Below are positions 24,920 to 37,200 of a stretch of 64,000 bases of DNA, piece after piece. The stretch is from Podospora bellae-mahoneyi (lineage: Eukaryota; Ascomycota; Sordariomycetes; Sordariales; Podosporaceae). The stretch covers positions 6,696,001 through 6,760,000 of the forward strand of contig NW_026946359.1 of the NCBI RefSeq assembly GCF_035222275.1, read 5' to 3'. Position 1 is the first letter of the stretch. Every line of letters starts with the position of its first letter. The position numbers and the translations under genes are program-made. Below the pieces are notes generated by a model that saw only the letters and a list, made by a program, of their open reading frames with translations, searched no databases and was not told the DNA's origin.

Positions 24920-26077
24920 TTAGTTGCCAAGGGCGCGCTTGCGGTCACGCTCCTCAGCAATGGTGAGTTTGACACCCTTGCCCTTGGGCAGGGAGATCCA
25001 GGGCTTGTCTTGGCCAATGACGAAAACGTTGGTCTCACGGGTGGCGAACGAGTTGTCAATAGCATCCTTGAGGTGGACAATGTTGAAACCACCATCGTGA
25101 CGTTCGCGGTGGGTGATGACACCAACACGACCCATGTTACGACCGCCGGTAACCATGGCGATGGCACCAGTGTCGAACTTGATAAAGTCCTCGATCTTGC
25201 CAGTCTCAAGGTTGATCTTGACGGTGTCGTTGACCTTGATCAAGGGGTCGGGGTAGCGGATGCTGTTCAATATCGTCAGCTAAACTGGGGCAGAAATTCA
25301 ACGTACCAACCGTATAGATCCAGTGCTTGTGTTGGGCCAATCGTGGGGCAGAGTTTCCCCCTCTTCATCGCCACATCATAGTGGAAAGTCTCGAGAGAGA
25401 GAGAAAGTGCCCGCACGATGTCAACCAAAGCTTGGTCCAACGGCTGATAGATGTCGGAAGAACTCACGTTCTCGCATCATGCGTAACCAAGAATGGGACA
25501 CCACCACGGCCGAGCTGAACACGCTTGACCTTGCCAAGCTTGTACTTGGACTCCTCGTCACCGATGCGGTGGACGGTGAAGCGACCCTTGGTGTCGTAGA
25601 CGAGACGGAAGTTCTCGCCAGTCTTCTCGATGCTGATGACGTCCATGAAGCCGGCGGGGTAGGTCATGTCGGTGCGGACCTTGCCGTCAACCTTGACCAG
25701 GCGCTGCATGAGGATGGCGCGGGTCTCGCGGAAGTTGAGCGCATACTTGAGTCTGTTGCGGACGAAGACAATCAAGGGCATGCAGTCGCGGAGCTTGTGA
25801 GGACCAGCGGATGGGCGAGGGGCATAGACACCGGACAGCTTGTCCAGGAGCCAGTGGCTGGGGGCGCTAAGGCGCTTCTGGTGCTTCTTTCTGTTGCCGA
25901 AGAGTCAGCATCGCGAGATTTCACGACTGATTGAGTGCAGTCATCGGCGGAGCGTTGACAATCATGAACCGCCAATTTCCAAGAACCCGACATCTTTCGA
26001 CATTGTTTTCTTCGTAACTGGCGATTCGAATCTCAAGGAAGGCTGGGGGTCAGGTAGACTTACGGTCCTCTACCCAT
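24920..26077 (-). CDS. rps4: 40S ribosomal protein eS4 (RPS4)
   Basis: Three exons, 26077-26064, 25890-25468 and 25262-24920, give 259 residues, the normal eS4 length. Exon 1 codes only MGRG and part of a Pro. The rest carries [20 protein letters not shown], the S4-like and KOW regions ([10 protein letters not shown]) and the conserved end [13 protein letters not shown] tiny first exon followed by a long intron is usual in fungal ribosomal-protein genes. The introns are long for this window (173 and 205 nt), with good donors (GTAAGT, GTGAGT) and a CTGAC branch site in the second. The protein is a core component of the small ribosomal subunit. Confidence 0.97.
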
Positions 26078-27114
26078 TTTGGCGGCTGTTGTCGATGTGC
26101 TGGTCGAAGGAAAACGGAATCACAGATCGCGAAGTGGGAAGAAACACCAAATCAATGAAAAATAATTTGTGGCTCGGAAACCCTAGCGAATTTGGTGGGG
26201 ACAGGAAGCGGTGGAGTTTGGCAGAAAGCCTGGTCTGTGCTCGACGTTCACCTCAGCCCAAAAAGTGGGACCCGCTGTGGCAGCTCTTGCCTATGCTCTG
26301 CCACAGATTGGGGGGTTAGGGTTTTCCGTTGACCATCAATATCACCACCAGAGATGTCGGCAAAGAATCAGCATTAAGAACAGCGAACAACCCTCGATTT
26401 ATGTTGCAGACCGAGGCACCCTGAATGTACTCAAAATTCAATTTCTTTTCCACTCACTACTCCCAGCCTTGATCCCATCAGCAACGACAAGCTCAAGCAA
26501 GCAGACAGCTAGCAAAGACTGAACCAAGCCATGGGGATAGAGTAGCTACAAAATGCTAGAACAAACGTAGACAAAAAAAGAGCCCTAGCCAACCTTTGAC
26601 CAAAAAGGAAGAACAAATCGAGATGATGCTTTCCGTTCTGTCCAAAGGCAGCCCAGAGATTGCTCTCTTCTTCTAAACCTGTAAGTTGTAGTAGTAAGCT
26701 GTGATGATATGTTTTGGTTATCTGCCCACAGCAGGATGGTGCCCCCATAAAGGGAACCGTTGCGTATCCCCAGGACAGATAGATGGTGATATCAAACATC
26801 AAACAACAAGCGAGAAACAGAAAGAGGCACGTAGCCAGAAAACAAAAAAAAAAAAAAAAAAAAAACCAAAAAAAAACAAAAAACAAACAAACAAACAAAC
26901 AAACAAACAAAAAAAGCAAACAAACAAAAAAAGCAAACAAACCAAAAAAAAACAAAAGAAAAAAAAAGTAAACAGAAGCTTTCAGGTGTCTGGTAACGAC
27001 AGGTATGTATATCTCAATCTATTTCAAGCACAGCAATCCCCCCAAACACCGGACGAAAGACTCCGGAAATGAAAAAAATGTGATACACACGTGGTGAGAG
27101 TTCTGGTCCCACGG
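26078..27114. other. eS4 promoter region and A-rich repeat
   Basis: Upstream region of eS4 and downstream region of the telobox gene. It contains an A/(CAAA) tract at 26845-26970. The open frames across that tract (poly-Lys or poly-Phe) are artefacts of the repeat. No gene is supported. Confidence 0.5.
26845..26970. repeat. poly-A and (CAAA)n tract
   Basis: About 125 bp of A runs with CAAA/CAAAA units, without flanking target-site duplications that I can see. It lies 3' of the telobox gene. It could be a decayed retroposon tail or plain slippage. Confidence 0.9.
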
Positions 27115-28920
27115 CTAGCAACCAACCTCGTACCCAGCTGATCTGTTCTGTGGTATGCGAGGATCCGCTGCTGGCGAGGCACTGCTAGACGTGCCATCAT
27201 GCCTCATCTGGTCGCCGACCGCCTGGGGGTCATCCAGTAGCAGCCGCCCAATATTGATTCCCGATCCTCCGGTCTCATTATTCATATCAAAAACACCAGT
27301 GAGACCGGGCAAAGAGTCCGTGGACTCGTAGTAGCTCGAGGCTGTTGTCCATCGCGCCATCTCTTCCTTAGACCCAGATCGGTTCAGCTGTGGCTCTAAC
27401 GGATTTGTACTGGCAGAAGCTAGCGACTTCTCGATGGTTGTGTTGACTGATGGCTCCAGCAAGTTGTTCCTGCGGCTGGCATCTGCAATCTGGAGAGTGC
27501 CCTTTTCGATCTGATTGTAGACATCTGGATACTTGTTTCTGACTCTGTCACGGAGATCGGTAGGCTGTCGACTGGAGAAGTTGTAGTTTGTATCCCGCTG
27601 GATCTTGGTCCACGATGGCCCATATTGTTCGAGACCGTGAAGAATCTGCCTGTCATCCTCATCGGTGAACGGCCGTCGTTCCCGACGGTGTGATTTCTTG
27701 AAAGGGCCGCAAATTCCAAGCTCGACCAGGTCCTCCATTTTTTTTCTGTGAGCCCTGCTCTTCCTTATTTTGGGTGGCGGGTCCGAGTCTGGCTGTGCTG
27801 ACGATGATTGCTGATCTGGTTCGGCAGCCACGACGCCTGGTCGTTCGCCACTCAAGATATCGTCGAGGTGCAGGCCATTCTTGGGTCTCGAAGTGTCACT
27901 TGGCGGATTTGGCTCAGACGTCGGGGTCGGGGCATTCCCATTCTTGGAGCGCTTTTTGACCAGCTGCCCTCGCAACTCATCAGGGCAGCATGTTCTGAAT
28001 CGGTCTTTGAGATCTCCCGCGGACCGGCCGTTGAATTTGAACTCCGAATCCTCCAAGATATTTGTCCACTTCCCGACGCCGTGCTTGCTCACGCCAAGCA
28101 GAAGATTATTCGTCTCTTCATCCGTCCACTTTTTCCTCGGTTTTATCGCCCGCCTCTTCGCCCTCAGTTCAATGAGCTTGGCTAGTTCCGAGGGAGTTTG
28201 CGGCTGCGGCTGCGGCTGCGGCTGCGGCTGCGATATCGGTTGGGGTAGCGGTTGGGGTAGCGGTTGGGCGCGGTGTTGCTGAAGGTGTAAAGGAAGAGAT
28301 CTTTCTTCAACGCCGCCGAAGAGGCCCATGTTTGGCGGTTCGCCATGATGATAAGGGTTCGAAGTGATCGGTGGGAAGACAGCGGCATTTGGTGGGGGGT
28401 GATGGAGACCGGCAATGATGGGAGGCACTACGCCCCGTTGAACAAGTTGTGCTGATTTCTGCTTTTTCAGGGGCTGGGGTAGTTGGACAAAGTCGTCCTT
28501 GGTTGTAAGTGCGCGATGCCTCTTCTTGTAAGAGCCATCATCCTGAGCCTCTTGAACATCGTCGACGATCCTGCGCAGTGAAAAGGGGGAAAGGGCAGCC
28601 GGCTCCGGTTCGCCAAGAAGGAAATGAAGGGGGCGGGCCAATGCCGTCAGTTGATTTGGATTGTCGAGAGAGGAAGGGTCTTCGGTCAACGAGCCGATCC
28701 CTGGCAGTTGCGTGTTGTTGTTACTGACGGTCGAAATCGGCAGTATCTGGTTTGGACCATTGCGATCGCCTCGCTGGCTAACATCTGATTCGAGCGGGGG
28801 CAACGACAGTGATTGCGACTGTTCGACCGAGCCATCCAGGGGCAGGCTTTGGATCGGAGGAAGATCGGGGATTTGTGAGTTGTTGAGGAGGTGTATTAAC
28901 CTTGGCTCGATCGTGGCCAT
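27115..28920 (-). CDS. double-Myb telobox DNA-binding protein (Teb1/Tay1-like)
   Basis: One exon of 601 residues. Two Myb/SANT-like domains are visible. The first is at about 261-315 (KKWTDEETNNLLLGV...GKWTNIL) and carries the telobox-like AGDLKDRFRTCCP. The second is at about 413-467 (RPFTDEDDRQILHGL...SWTKIQ) with PTDLRDRVRNKYP. Two telobox Myb domains in one polypeptide are the mark of the fungal Tay1/Teb1 group, which bind TTAGGG-type repeats at telomeres and as AACCCT boxes in promoters. Residues about 215-240 form a Gln-Pro repeat, and the N-terminal half is disordered Pro/Ser-rich. The ATG at 28920 is chosen; the open frame runs 56 codons further upstream but looks like leader. Telomere binding in this species is inferred, not shown. 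Confidence 0.85.
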   Translation of the reverse strand: MATIEPRLIHLLNNSQIPDLPPIQSLPLDGSVEQSQSLSLPPLESDVSQRGDRNGPNQILPISTVSNNNTQLPGIGSLTEDPSSLDNPNQLTALARPLHFLLGEPEPAALSPFSLRRIVDDVQEAQDDGSYKKRHRALTTKDDFVQLPQPLKKQKSAQLVQRGVVPPIIAGLHHPPPNAAVFPPITSNPYHHGEPPNMGLFGGVEERSLPLHLQQHRAQPLPQPLPQPISQPQPQPQPQPQTPSELAKLIELRAKRRAIKPRKKWTDEETNNLLLGVSKHGVGKWTNILEDSEFKFNGRSAGDLKDRFRTCCPDELRGQLVKKRSKNGNAPTPTSEPNPPSDTSRPKNGLHLDDILSGERPGVVAAEPDQQSSSAQPDSDPPPKIRKSRAHRKKMEDLVELGICGPFKKSHRRERRPFTDEDDRQILHGLEQYGPSWTKIQRDTNYNFSSRQPTDLRDRVRNKYPDVYNQIEKGTLQIADASRRNNLLEPSVNTTIEKSLASASTNPLEPQLNRSGSKEEMARWTTASSYYESTDSLPGLTGVFDMNNETGGSGINIGRLLLDDPQAVGDQMRHDGTSSSASPAADPRIPQNRSAGYEVGC

Positions 28921-31036
28921 CGTGAAGTAATGACCTCGTGAAAGAGGGCATTGGGAAGTTTGGAAGAAGACAAGGCGAACCCAGGGAATCTCAGAGAGAG
29001 ATGATCGAGAGGATATGTTGCGAGCGAGGTAGGATGACGCGGACGGCAAGATGGACAGGACGAGGGTTCGTACGTGTGTGTAAACCACGGCAGGACCGTG
29101 AGCGAGTGGGAATCCGCATCCGTGGGAATCTAGATTGTAGGTGGAGGTGTTGTCACAAGCGTGTGCAGCAGCTGTGCAGGAAAAAGAAAGACAAGCTGGA
29201 AACCTCGCTGGCGGCGCCTAGCCCCCTGGCTTTTGGACGTGATGGAAATCGGATTGTGCTCTAGACCATGCGCGAGGATGAGACATTCCTGCAGCTCTAG
29301 TTAGCTTTCGGTTGTGGGTACCTCAGCACTACTCAGCTTGGCGCGCGGCCCTGCTTGGCACCCAGCCCGCCAGAGTGGGTTGGAGGGAAGCCTTCTAGCA
29401 CGTAGCACTAAAGTAGTGCCCGGCGCCTTCAGCGACAACGGGGTCTGCCACTCTCTGCCTTTGCCCAGCCGCGGAATATAAGAATCCAGAACACGTGGAG
29501 TTGGGTGTCACAGCACGCATGGAAGCCCATCAGATAGCATGGAAGCTTCAGTCAAAAGCTGAAAAGATATGCCAGAGGCCCAATATTTCCATCATGGGAA
29601 CGCGGGGGAGGGCAGCCTGCCGGTGTGGGTGGCTGAGGTACCACCTTAGCAGTCAACATCTGCCATCTGCCAGAGAGCCGATCACCAACCGCCACCCCAG
29701 CCGTGTCCATCTCCGTCGATATCTGTTGGCCTCTTATCCCCCAGACAGGCATTTGGTCAAAAGTTCCCGCTTTCCTGACCGACAGTTCATTCAGCTAGGG
29801 GGGCAACAGGCAAACTTTCTTTTGGCCGGCTTACCACTCCCCCGGGTTCCCAAACGAGTAAATGAAACCGGCCGCCAACCCCATTTCCAATAGCACCCCC
29901 CTATTTTCCTTGCTTTTTTGATGTGACAAATCACTAGACCGCCAACATGCAATCGAGTGGCCTTTCAGCTTTGCATTCCCAACCCCCCCACTCCTTCTTT
30001 CGGGGAGGCACATTGCGGACAAGAAAACCAAGGCCTGCTAACAGTGCAGCCACCACTGTTTATGCATCGTATGCCCTAGTCAGTCATGAAAACATCAGAT
30101 CACTCATCGGATCAGGTTCGTACTAACCCCATGACCACCCGAAAACCTCCATCGAAGCCTTCAAAGCCTCAATCTTCTCGATCAACTCTTCCAAATCACA
30201 ACATATGCCTGGCTTTGTAATCCATCTTCGATCTCCCAGGAAATCGGAGAGAAACCAATCCCCCAAACCCAGGACCCCCCAAGCCACACACCCATCAACC
30301 GAGCCGATATCCGTCGGTGTACACGCTGACACACCCGCAGTGAAATAACGCCACCACCATTAGTCGTCCAACCCGACCACGTGTGCCGTGTCCCATTTTC
30401 TAGGAACAAAAAGAAAAGAGAGGGAAAAAAAACCTTTCAAAAGTGTTGCACAACAGTCGGCCATCAGCAGCCAGTGTGGGGATCATGACCATGTCATTGG
30501 CTGGAAGATGCCGTCGAATGTCTTTCAAGTTTTCTGTTCACCGAGAGAAGAGTGGAGCACGACATGAACACCTTTTTATGTGATGCAACATGTACGGCAT
30601 GAGAGGGAGGGCAGGCCATGTTATGATGATGGGGGTTGTAGATGGGAATATGCCTGGTTCGCGAACCTCATCATTCTTCCAGAGGCCTAGAAAGTGATAC
30701 CACCTAGGTATCCCTTGCTTCGTTCTTTTGGCTGGGTGACCAACTTGGATCTTGGAGAGGGAATCAGTCAATTCTGGTATACAGTCAGCCTTCGTGGAAG
30801 GTTTTGAGCAAATGTAGACATTCCGATGCATTGACACAACCAAAACGGCAAAGTCAACAACCACAGCAAAAAACGGGTTTGAACAACCTCCATCTAATCA
30901 ACTCATGCTATCCTACCCCTCGAACATCCGCAACCACTCACCCCAAAGCCTACATAAATACAACGTGGAGTGAACGAAAAAACATTAGATTCATGCAAGC
31001 TACCGTTCAACAAAAGAAACCCCCCCATTTCACCCC
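28921..31036. other. intergenic region
   Basis: About 2.1 kb between the telobox gene start and the chitinase stop. Frames here are short and overlap. No RNA gene, repeat or coding pattern was recognised beyond a promoter-sized region upstream of the telobox gene. Confidence 0.45.
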
Positions 31037-34000
31037 TTAAAAAGCCAAGACAAGGGCAGCAGCAATAACACCTCCCAAAACAACCCCATTCCTCCCCGCC
31101 CCAGCAGTCACAGGCTGCTGCGTAGCTGAGGCAATAGGCTTGACATACCCACTGCTGTAAGGGAATCCACCCGAGGGCGTAGGCTTGATAACAACTCCCT
31201 CGTCACCACCGGCAGGCTTGGAAGTAGCAGTGACATCAGGCTTGGGCACAGTGATGATAGTAGTCAACTGCTGGACGAAGGTCGTGGTGGAGGTCGTCGT
31301 CTCCTCCTCAGCAGGGACATCAGTAATCACCTTGATTGCTGGCTTGGAGCTAGTCTCCATGCCTGGAACAGCGGGGACAGGAGTGGAAGTGGCCTCCGCC
31401 TCGGAGATAGGGCAGACAGTTGTTCCGATTGGGACGACGACAGTGGTGGTGCTACCCGCCGGGCAGTTCGTCACGGTGGGAGCACACGAGGTGAGGGTGA
31501 GGGTCTTGGTGGAGTAGATGGTTGAGGTGGTGTAACCCGCGGGCAGGGAGGAGGAAGAGGTGATGACGGGAGCGTCGGTCGTGGTGACGGGGCAGACGGT
31601 TGTGCCGATGGCGATGGTCTTGGTCACGACGCGGCCGGGGCAGGAGGTGACAGAGGGCTCGCACGAGGTCACGGTGAAGGTGGTGGTGGAGTAGATGGTG
31701 GAGGTGGTGAAGCTCTCTGAGGGTGTGATGACGGGGCCGTCAGTGGTGGTCTCGCTGGCAATAACAGACCCGGTTTCGCTGGCAGTGACGGTCTCAGTCG
31801 CAGACTCGGTCTCGCTGGCAGTGACGGTCTCAGTGACGGCCTCAGTTTCGCTGGCGGTAGCGGTCTCGATGACAGATTCGGTCTCGCTGGCGGTAGCGGT
31901 CTCGGTGACGGCCTCAGTCTCGCTGGCGGTAGCGGTCTCAGTCACACTGACAACAGCAGACTCAGTTTCGCTGGCGGTGGCGGTCTCAGTGACGGCCTCA
32001 GTCTCGCTGGCGGTGGCGGTCTCAGTCACACTGACAACAGCAGACTCAGTTTCGCTGGCGGTGGCGGTCTCAGTGACGGCCTCAGTCTCGCTGGCGGTGG
32101 CGGTCTCAGTCCCACTGACAACAGCAGACTCGGTCTCGCTAGCGGTTGCAGTGGCAGTCTCGGTGGTCTCATCATCCTCGCAGTAGCTTTCAGTTTCAGT
32201 GGCAGTCTCGCTAACAGTAGTAACCTCAGTCTCGCTAGCGGTCAGAGTAGCACTGGCGGTGATGGTCTCGGCTTCGCTGGTAGTAGCAGACTCGGTAGCA
32301 GACTCGGTCGCAGTGACGGTCTCTGTTCCACTCGCAGTCTCGGTGGCAGTGGTAGTCTCGCTGGTGGTGGTCTCGTCATCCTCGCAATAGCTCTCAGTCT
32401 CGCTGGCAGTCTCGGTGGCAGTGGCAGACTCGGTGAGAGTAGGGCTGGTGGTAATGGTCTCAGTCTCGGTGACAGTGGCGGACTCGGTGACAGACTCGGT
32501 GGCGGACTCAGTGACAGACTCGGTGGCAGACTCAGCGGTGCTGGACTCGGTAGAGATGGTGCTTGTGGTGGTCGGGATGATATCGGTCACGGTCACACTC
32601 TCAGTCTCAGTACTGGTAAAATCCTCAGTGTAGGTGATGCCAGTAGGCTCAGCAGAGGTTTCAACGGTTGTGGTGGTGATGTCAGGCTCGTTGGCAGTGA
32701 TGGTCTCAGTCTCGGTGACGGTCTCGCTGGCAGTGGCAGGCTCAGTGGCAGACTCGGTAGAGATGGTGCTGGACTCGGTAGAGGTGGCGCTGGTCTCGGT
32801 AGAGGAGACGGTAGTAGTGCTGGTCTCGGTGGAGGAGACGGTAGTGCTGACAGTGGTGCTGCTCACAGTGGTGGAAGAAGTGGTGCTCAAGATGGTGGAG
32901 CTGGAGCTGGTAGGCTTGGGGATACCACGCTTGATGCAAAGTTTCTGCCCAAGTCCGAGGATGTTGCAGTTGAGACCAGGATTGAAGGCATTGAGATCGC
33001 TGAGATCAATACCGGCACGGGCAGCAATCTGATAGCAGTAGTCACCAGACTTGACACTATACTCACGCACGCAAGCGGTCGGTGTGGGAGCCGGGGGCGT
33101 GACGGTGTGGGTGTAGCCACCCAAAAGGCTTCGAGCATACTGGTAGTAGTTCAATCCAGCTGGGCTGGAGCCTGAAACGATGTTGCTCGCGCCATAGGTG
33201 GCATCATAGATCATGACACCACCAAATGCAGCGCTGTCCTTGAACTTGTTGATGACAGTTCGGAGGTTGGTGGGCGTGAGGTAGCCACTCGCCTCACCGT
33301 TTTGAACAGCATTGGTACTTCCAGGCAATCCAATGAAAATCTTTGCACCACTGCTGGCGGTCGATTGGAGATGTAAGGCCCAAGTGTCAAAGTTGTTGTT
33401 GGTGACGCCATGGCATCCTGGGTTGTTGTAAAACTGGACGAACAAAATGTCAAACTTGCTGTTCTTGATGATGTGCTTCATCTTGTAATACGGATCATCC
33501 AGAGGGCATTCGGGAGCGGCGGTAATCAGGAACTGGCGGTCGTTTGGGTTGAGTTGTGGTGTCGCCATGAACTGGCGCAGACGGCTAATCATGGCGATAT
33601 AGCCCATTGACTGGTTTGCGTCTTCATGAAACTGTTAGCCAATCACGGCGTTATCATGAGCAGTCAAGGTTAAGCTTACCGTAGCTCTTCTCGATATCGA
33701 AGTCAAACCCATCAAAGACGAAGTTCTCCTCGCCCTCTTCGGCATTGAGGTAGTAATCATCAAACGGTCTTGGGACGGTGGAGCCGGCGATGCGAGGACC
33801 GAAGGCTTGCCACACGAACAAGGCAAAGCGACGTCCTTCGGCTTCGCTGCTGAGGTCGTAGTTGGCGGTCGTCTTCCACTCTCCACCAATGGAGAGAAGG
33901 ACCTTCTTGCCCTTCTTTTGGCAGTATCTGATGTCGGCAGCGATCTTTCCGCAGTCGGACTGGACGTTGGTGTTGGCACCGTTGTACTTGTAGTACACTC

Positions 34001-34223
34001 CATCGCAGTGGCTTCCAAAGTTGGTACCCGGCCAGTTGGCTCCCGAGGGGTCCTGGGAGGGGGACTTGTTGAGGAAACCAACGGTAACATAGTCGAATCC
34101 AGAAGCATCACAGAAGGTGGAAAGCCTTGAGCCGGCGGTCTGACCCCAGTAGACATTGACTTCGGGAGCAGCAAAAGCGGGAGCCGCGGCCAGGGCGGCA
34201 ACGACGAGAGTCTTGGTGAACAT
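31037..34223 (-). CDS. GH18 chitinase with LysM domain and GPI-anchored repeat stalk
   Basis: Two exons, 34223-33680 and 33621-31037 (58-nt intron, acceptor GAAG after a GCTAAC branch site), give 1042 residues. The parts in order are: signal peptide 1-18; class III GH18 chitinase domain from about 22 to 350 with SIGG (111-114) and the catalytic DGFDFDIE (Glu178); one LysM at about 364-412 (YSVKSGDYCYQIA...LNCNILGLGQKLC); a long Thr/Ser/Glu-rich stalk with exact 28-residue repeats and two YCEDDETT inserts; two copies of a Cys module ending TTVCPV/TTVCPI; and a hydrophobic GPI-type tail. It probably cleaves chitin at the cell surface, with LysM as a chitin anchor, in wall remodelling or feeding. 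The stalk is coded by tandem DNA repeats, so its length should vary. Confidence 0.92.
31770..32560. repeat. coding tandem repeats in the chitinase stalk (84-bp unit and degenerate copies)
   Basis: Within the chitinase gene, an 84-bp unit coding 28 residues (around TETATASETEAV...ESAVVS) is present in about three nearly identical copies near 31900-32160. It is flanked by more diverged copies of its half-units. Unit boundaries are approximate. Confidence 0.8.
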
Positions 34224-37200
34224 TATGGAGGTTGATGGAATATTAATAACACGGGGTATGTGTGTAAACAAAAAGAGCGTCTGGTCAACGGTGACCGTAG
34301 TAGTAATGAGTGGACGGTGCTGCGATAGCACAACGAAAGGACGCAAACAAGATGTTTGCACGGCTGAAAGAGCACGCCGCCGTCGAGAGTTGACTTGGAG
34401 AGGACCAAGAGACGTGAAGGGCGAGAACCTGCGCCCTTTTTGATGCCTCCTGCTTCCCAACTCGGCATGGCTCCAGGATCGTGGGATTCCTTCTGCATCA
34501 ACCTTCCGTCACCCAACGCTCGGTTCAGATCTGGCGCTCTCAGCCAGTTGTCCGGGTCGGCCTCCGCGTGTGAGGACGGGTGCAAGGAATAGTGTGTGGG
34601 TGGGAAATGAGCACATGCATGGCAACCCTACCCCGATCCCAGGCGCGCGCTGTCAGAGATACATCGTGGACGCCTGCCCTCGGTGCGGTGATACAATACT
34701 GGAGAGCCATAATTATGCCCTCAGAGCCTGGTCACCATCGTTGACGGATGAGAAGAGCAGGATGATCCTGTGTCAACATTATTAGCTTCCAGTCGTCCAC
34801 CATGCTCTGTCCCTCTTGAACTCCCCAGATGATCATCTCCATACCTGTTGCCCCCAACATGCGGGCATATTGTATACCTGCTCTTCACCGGCAAGTTCTT
34901 GCCCCAAAACAGCAGGAGCCCCTGCCAAGAAGATGTTGGGTTCTGCAGATGTGCGGGGACAGCAGCCGTGACCCCGGTTTGAGCGCAACACCATGCCAAA
35001 AGCAGATGGAATTCCTTGGGTGTGCTGCTGCGAGGGCCTTGTGCTCCTTACCGGGCTGACTCGACGTGTTAGCGCCGGTCTGGAAAAACCCTCGTTGGTC
35101 ACTGAGCAAAAGACTATTTGGGAGTAATATGAGGGAGGGGACTGAAGGATGCCGAAATTCCTGTCTTCTCAGAAACCCACGCTGCGGTGCCTGACGATCA
35201 AGAGACTCCTGGCATCTTGCACCATTCGATCTTTGATACCTGTCTCTGACTCTTCTGGTGGTTTTTGGGGTTCCTTAGTAAGTGAGGCTCTGCGCCGATC
35301 GCCGCGGCCAGCCTGGGAGCCTCGCGCGTGGAGTCCACCACTGAAGAACCGAGAGAGCTTGACCATCTTGGCGAGCACAGACCGGATCCTGTTTTAACCT
35401 GATATCAACTCGACCATACCATGATACCGTCAAAAATAAAAGGAAACCTCCAGTCGGGGGCATCGACATCTCAGGATCGCGGTTCAAACACCCGATGATG
35501 GGTGAGGGAAGATGGCATTTCCATGTCAGGTACCCGGCCGTCAAACGTTGGTGGCTTCTCCAGCTGCAGCCCGTAATTTTGTGGAACCCCTCAGAGACGG
35601 AGAGCGCGTCCGGTGCAGCCGCCGAACAAATCCTGCAGCCACCTCCCATCACCACCGGGCTACCCGTCCCGAAAGTGTGAACGCCCCTGCATTCCTTCTG
35701 CCCCCCCATCATCATGCCATCTCGGCCCTGGCGCAAGACTTCACGTTGCACAGATTTGATAATAAAACCGCAATTAAGGCTGTCATTGAAAGCGCCGTAA
35801 ACCCGCCAAGCGAGCCTGCTGGAAGGATGTGCTGAAAATAGCCTCTTTCTCTTCCGGGTAAACCGGTAGCGAAGCGTGCTGAAATCTCCAGACTCTGACC
35901 GCGATGCTGTTTTGACACCACCTTTTTTTTTTTTTTTTTTTTTTTTTGACAGCTGGCCAATGGCCACTTGTGCGCAGTCCCCCAGTAAAAAGACACAAGT
36001 CCCCGACATTTTAAAGCACCTGACAAAACGGACGAACCGGAGATGTCTCTTCAAGGCCGAGACCGCAAAAGTTCTCGACCCTGGAGTATGCCTCGGTCCC
36101 CGTCCGAGCACAACGGAAATGTGACAGAGCTTTCGGTGTACAAACGTCATGTTTCCTGGTGCTGTTGAGCTGGTAGCAATGATAGACATGAGGAGGTCGA
36201 GGACACATGCTGGCAGTCACCCTAAATCCTCAACTCGTTTAGTCCGAATCTATGAGGATAAGAAAAAGGAGGGAAAAGCCAGCACCGGGTGCCCCGATGC
36301 CAGAACGCAGAATGCCCAATGTAAAAGACTCGAATAAAACTGAGTAAGGTAGTCCGGATTTCATAGTGTTGGCCTGCAGAATTTCGTCTGTGGCCCTGTT
36401 CTCTAGATGACAAGCGAAGCTATCACAGCCGCTGGAAGCGTTGTTAGTCAGGTGGCCGCGTAATGCTTTCTTTGACGGAAAGACGTCCATGCCTAGCGGG
36501 AAGAGACTCTCTCTCTAGAAGATCGGCACCACGATATCGAACAGCAGCCAGATCCTCTTACTCCTCTTGATATATGTATAGACCTTGGAGCACCTTCCTC
36601 AAGACCTGAAGCCTGAGCCATGCTTGGACCACCAGGAGGCCGGTGATTCTCTTTTTTTGGGGGGTATTTTATTTTCTCTTTTGTCTATAGCTTCGACTTT
36701 TCTTTGAGGTTTTCTGTCTCTCTGAATTGTCATCCGACTTGATGTTCTCTTCCATGTTGGACTACTTGGAATACAGTGGCTATAGCTCCAGCTATCTGTT
36801 CGACTTCGTCCCAACCAACTTCCGCATTGCCGTCATGAAAGGCCTTTGCCGGTCAGGTACTTTAGGCTTGCCTTTAACATCGCACAGACGGAAAAACGAT
36901 ACAATCAAGTCCATTGTTCAGACATGCCTTTGTTGAACTTCAAGGAAAGCATCGTTGAGCAAATCCGTCTCGAGGTATCTATATGTTGGATACCTAGTCG
37001 ATGAACTTGCCGCAGACTGCTCCGTTTTCTCAATACTGTATCTGTTTAGTTGCATATCAACCAAATGAAAAACATTGTTCGGGATTTAGTTCTTGATCAG
37101 ACGCCTTGCGTTGCCTGTATGTACTTGGCTACTCTAGTTTTGAAGACCCAATACCTTGTGATCTGTTTACCTTATCACCCTTCGCGATAAATCTCCGTAA

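Noticed and set aside
25263-26063. Possible C/D-box snoRNAs in the two long eS4 introns
   Set aside because: ATGATG- and CTGA-like bits occur, but C and D boxes with a terminal stem could not be matched; one CTGA is the branch site.
35275-36189. 304-codon minus-strand frame
   Set aside because: It runs through a T25 tract as poly-Lys and has no protein-like pattern elsewhere.
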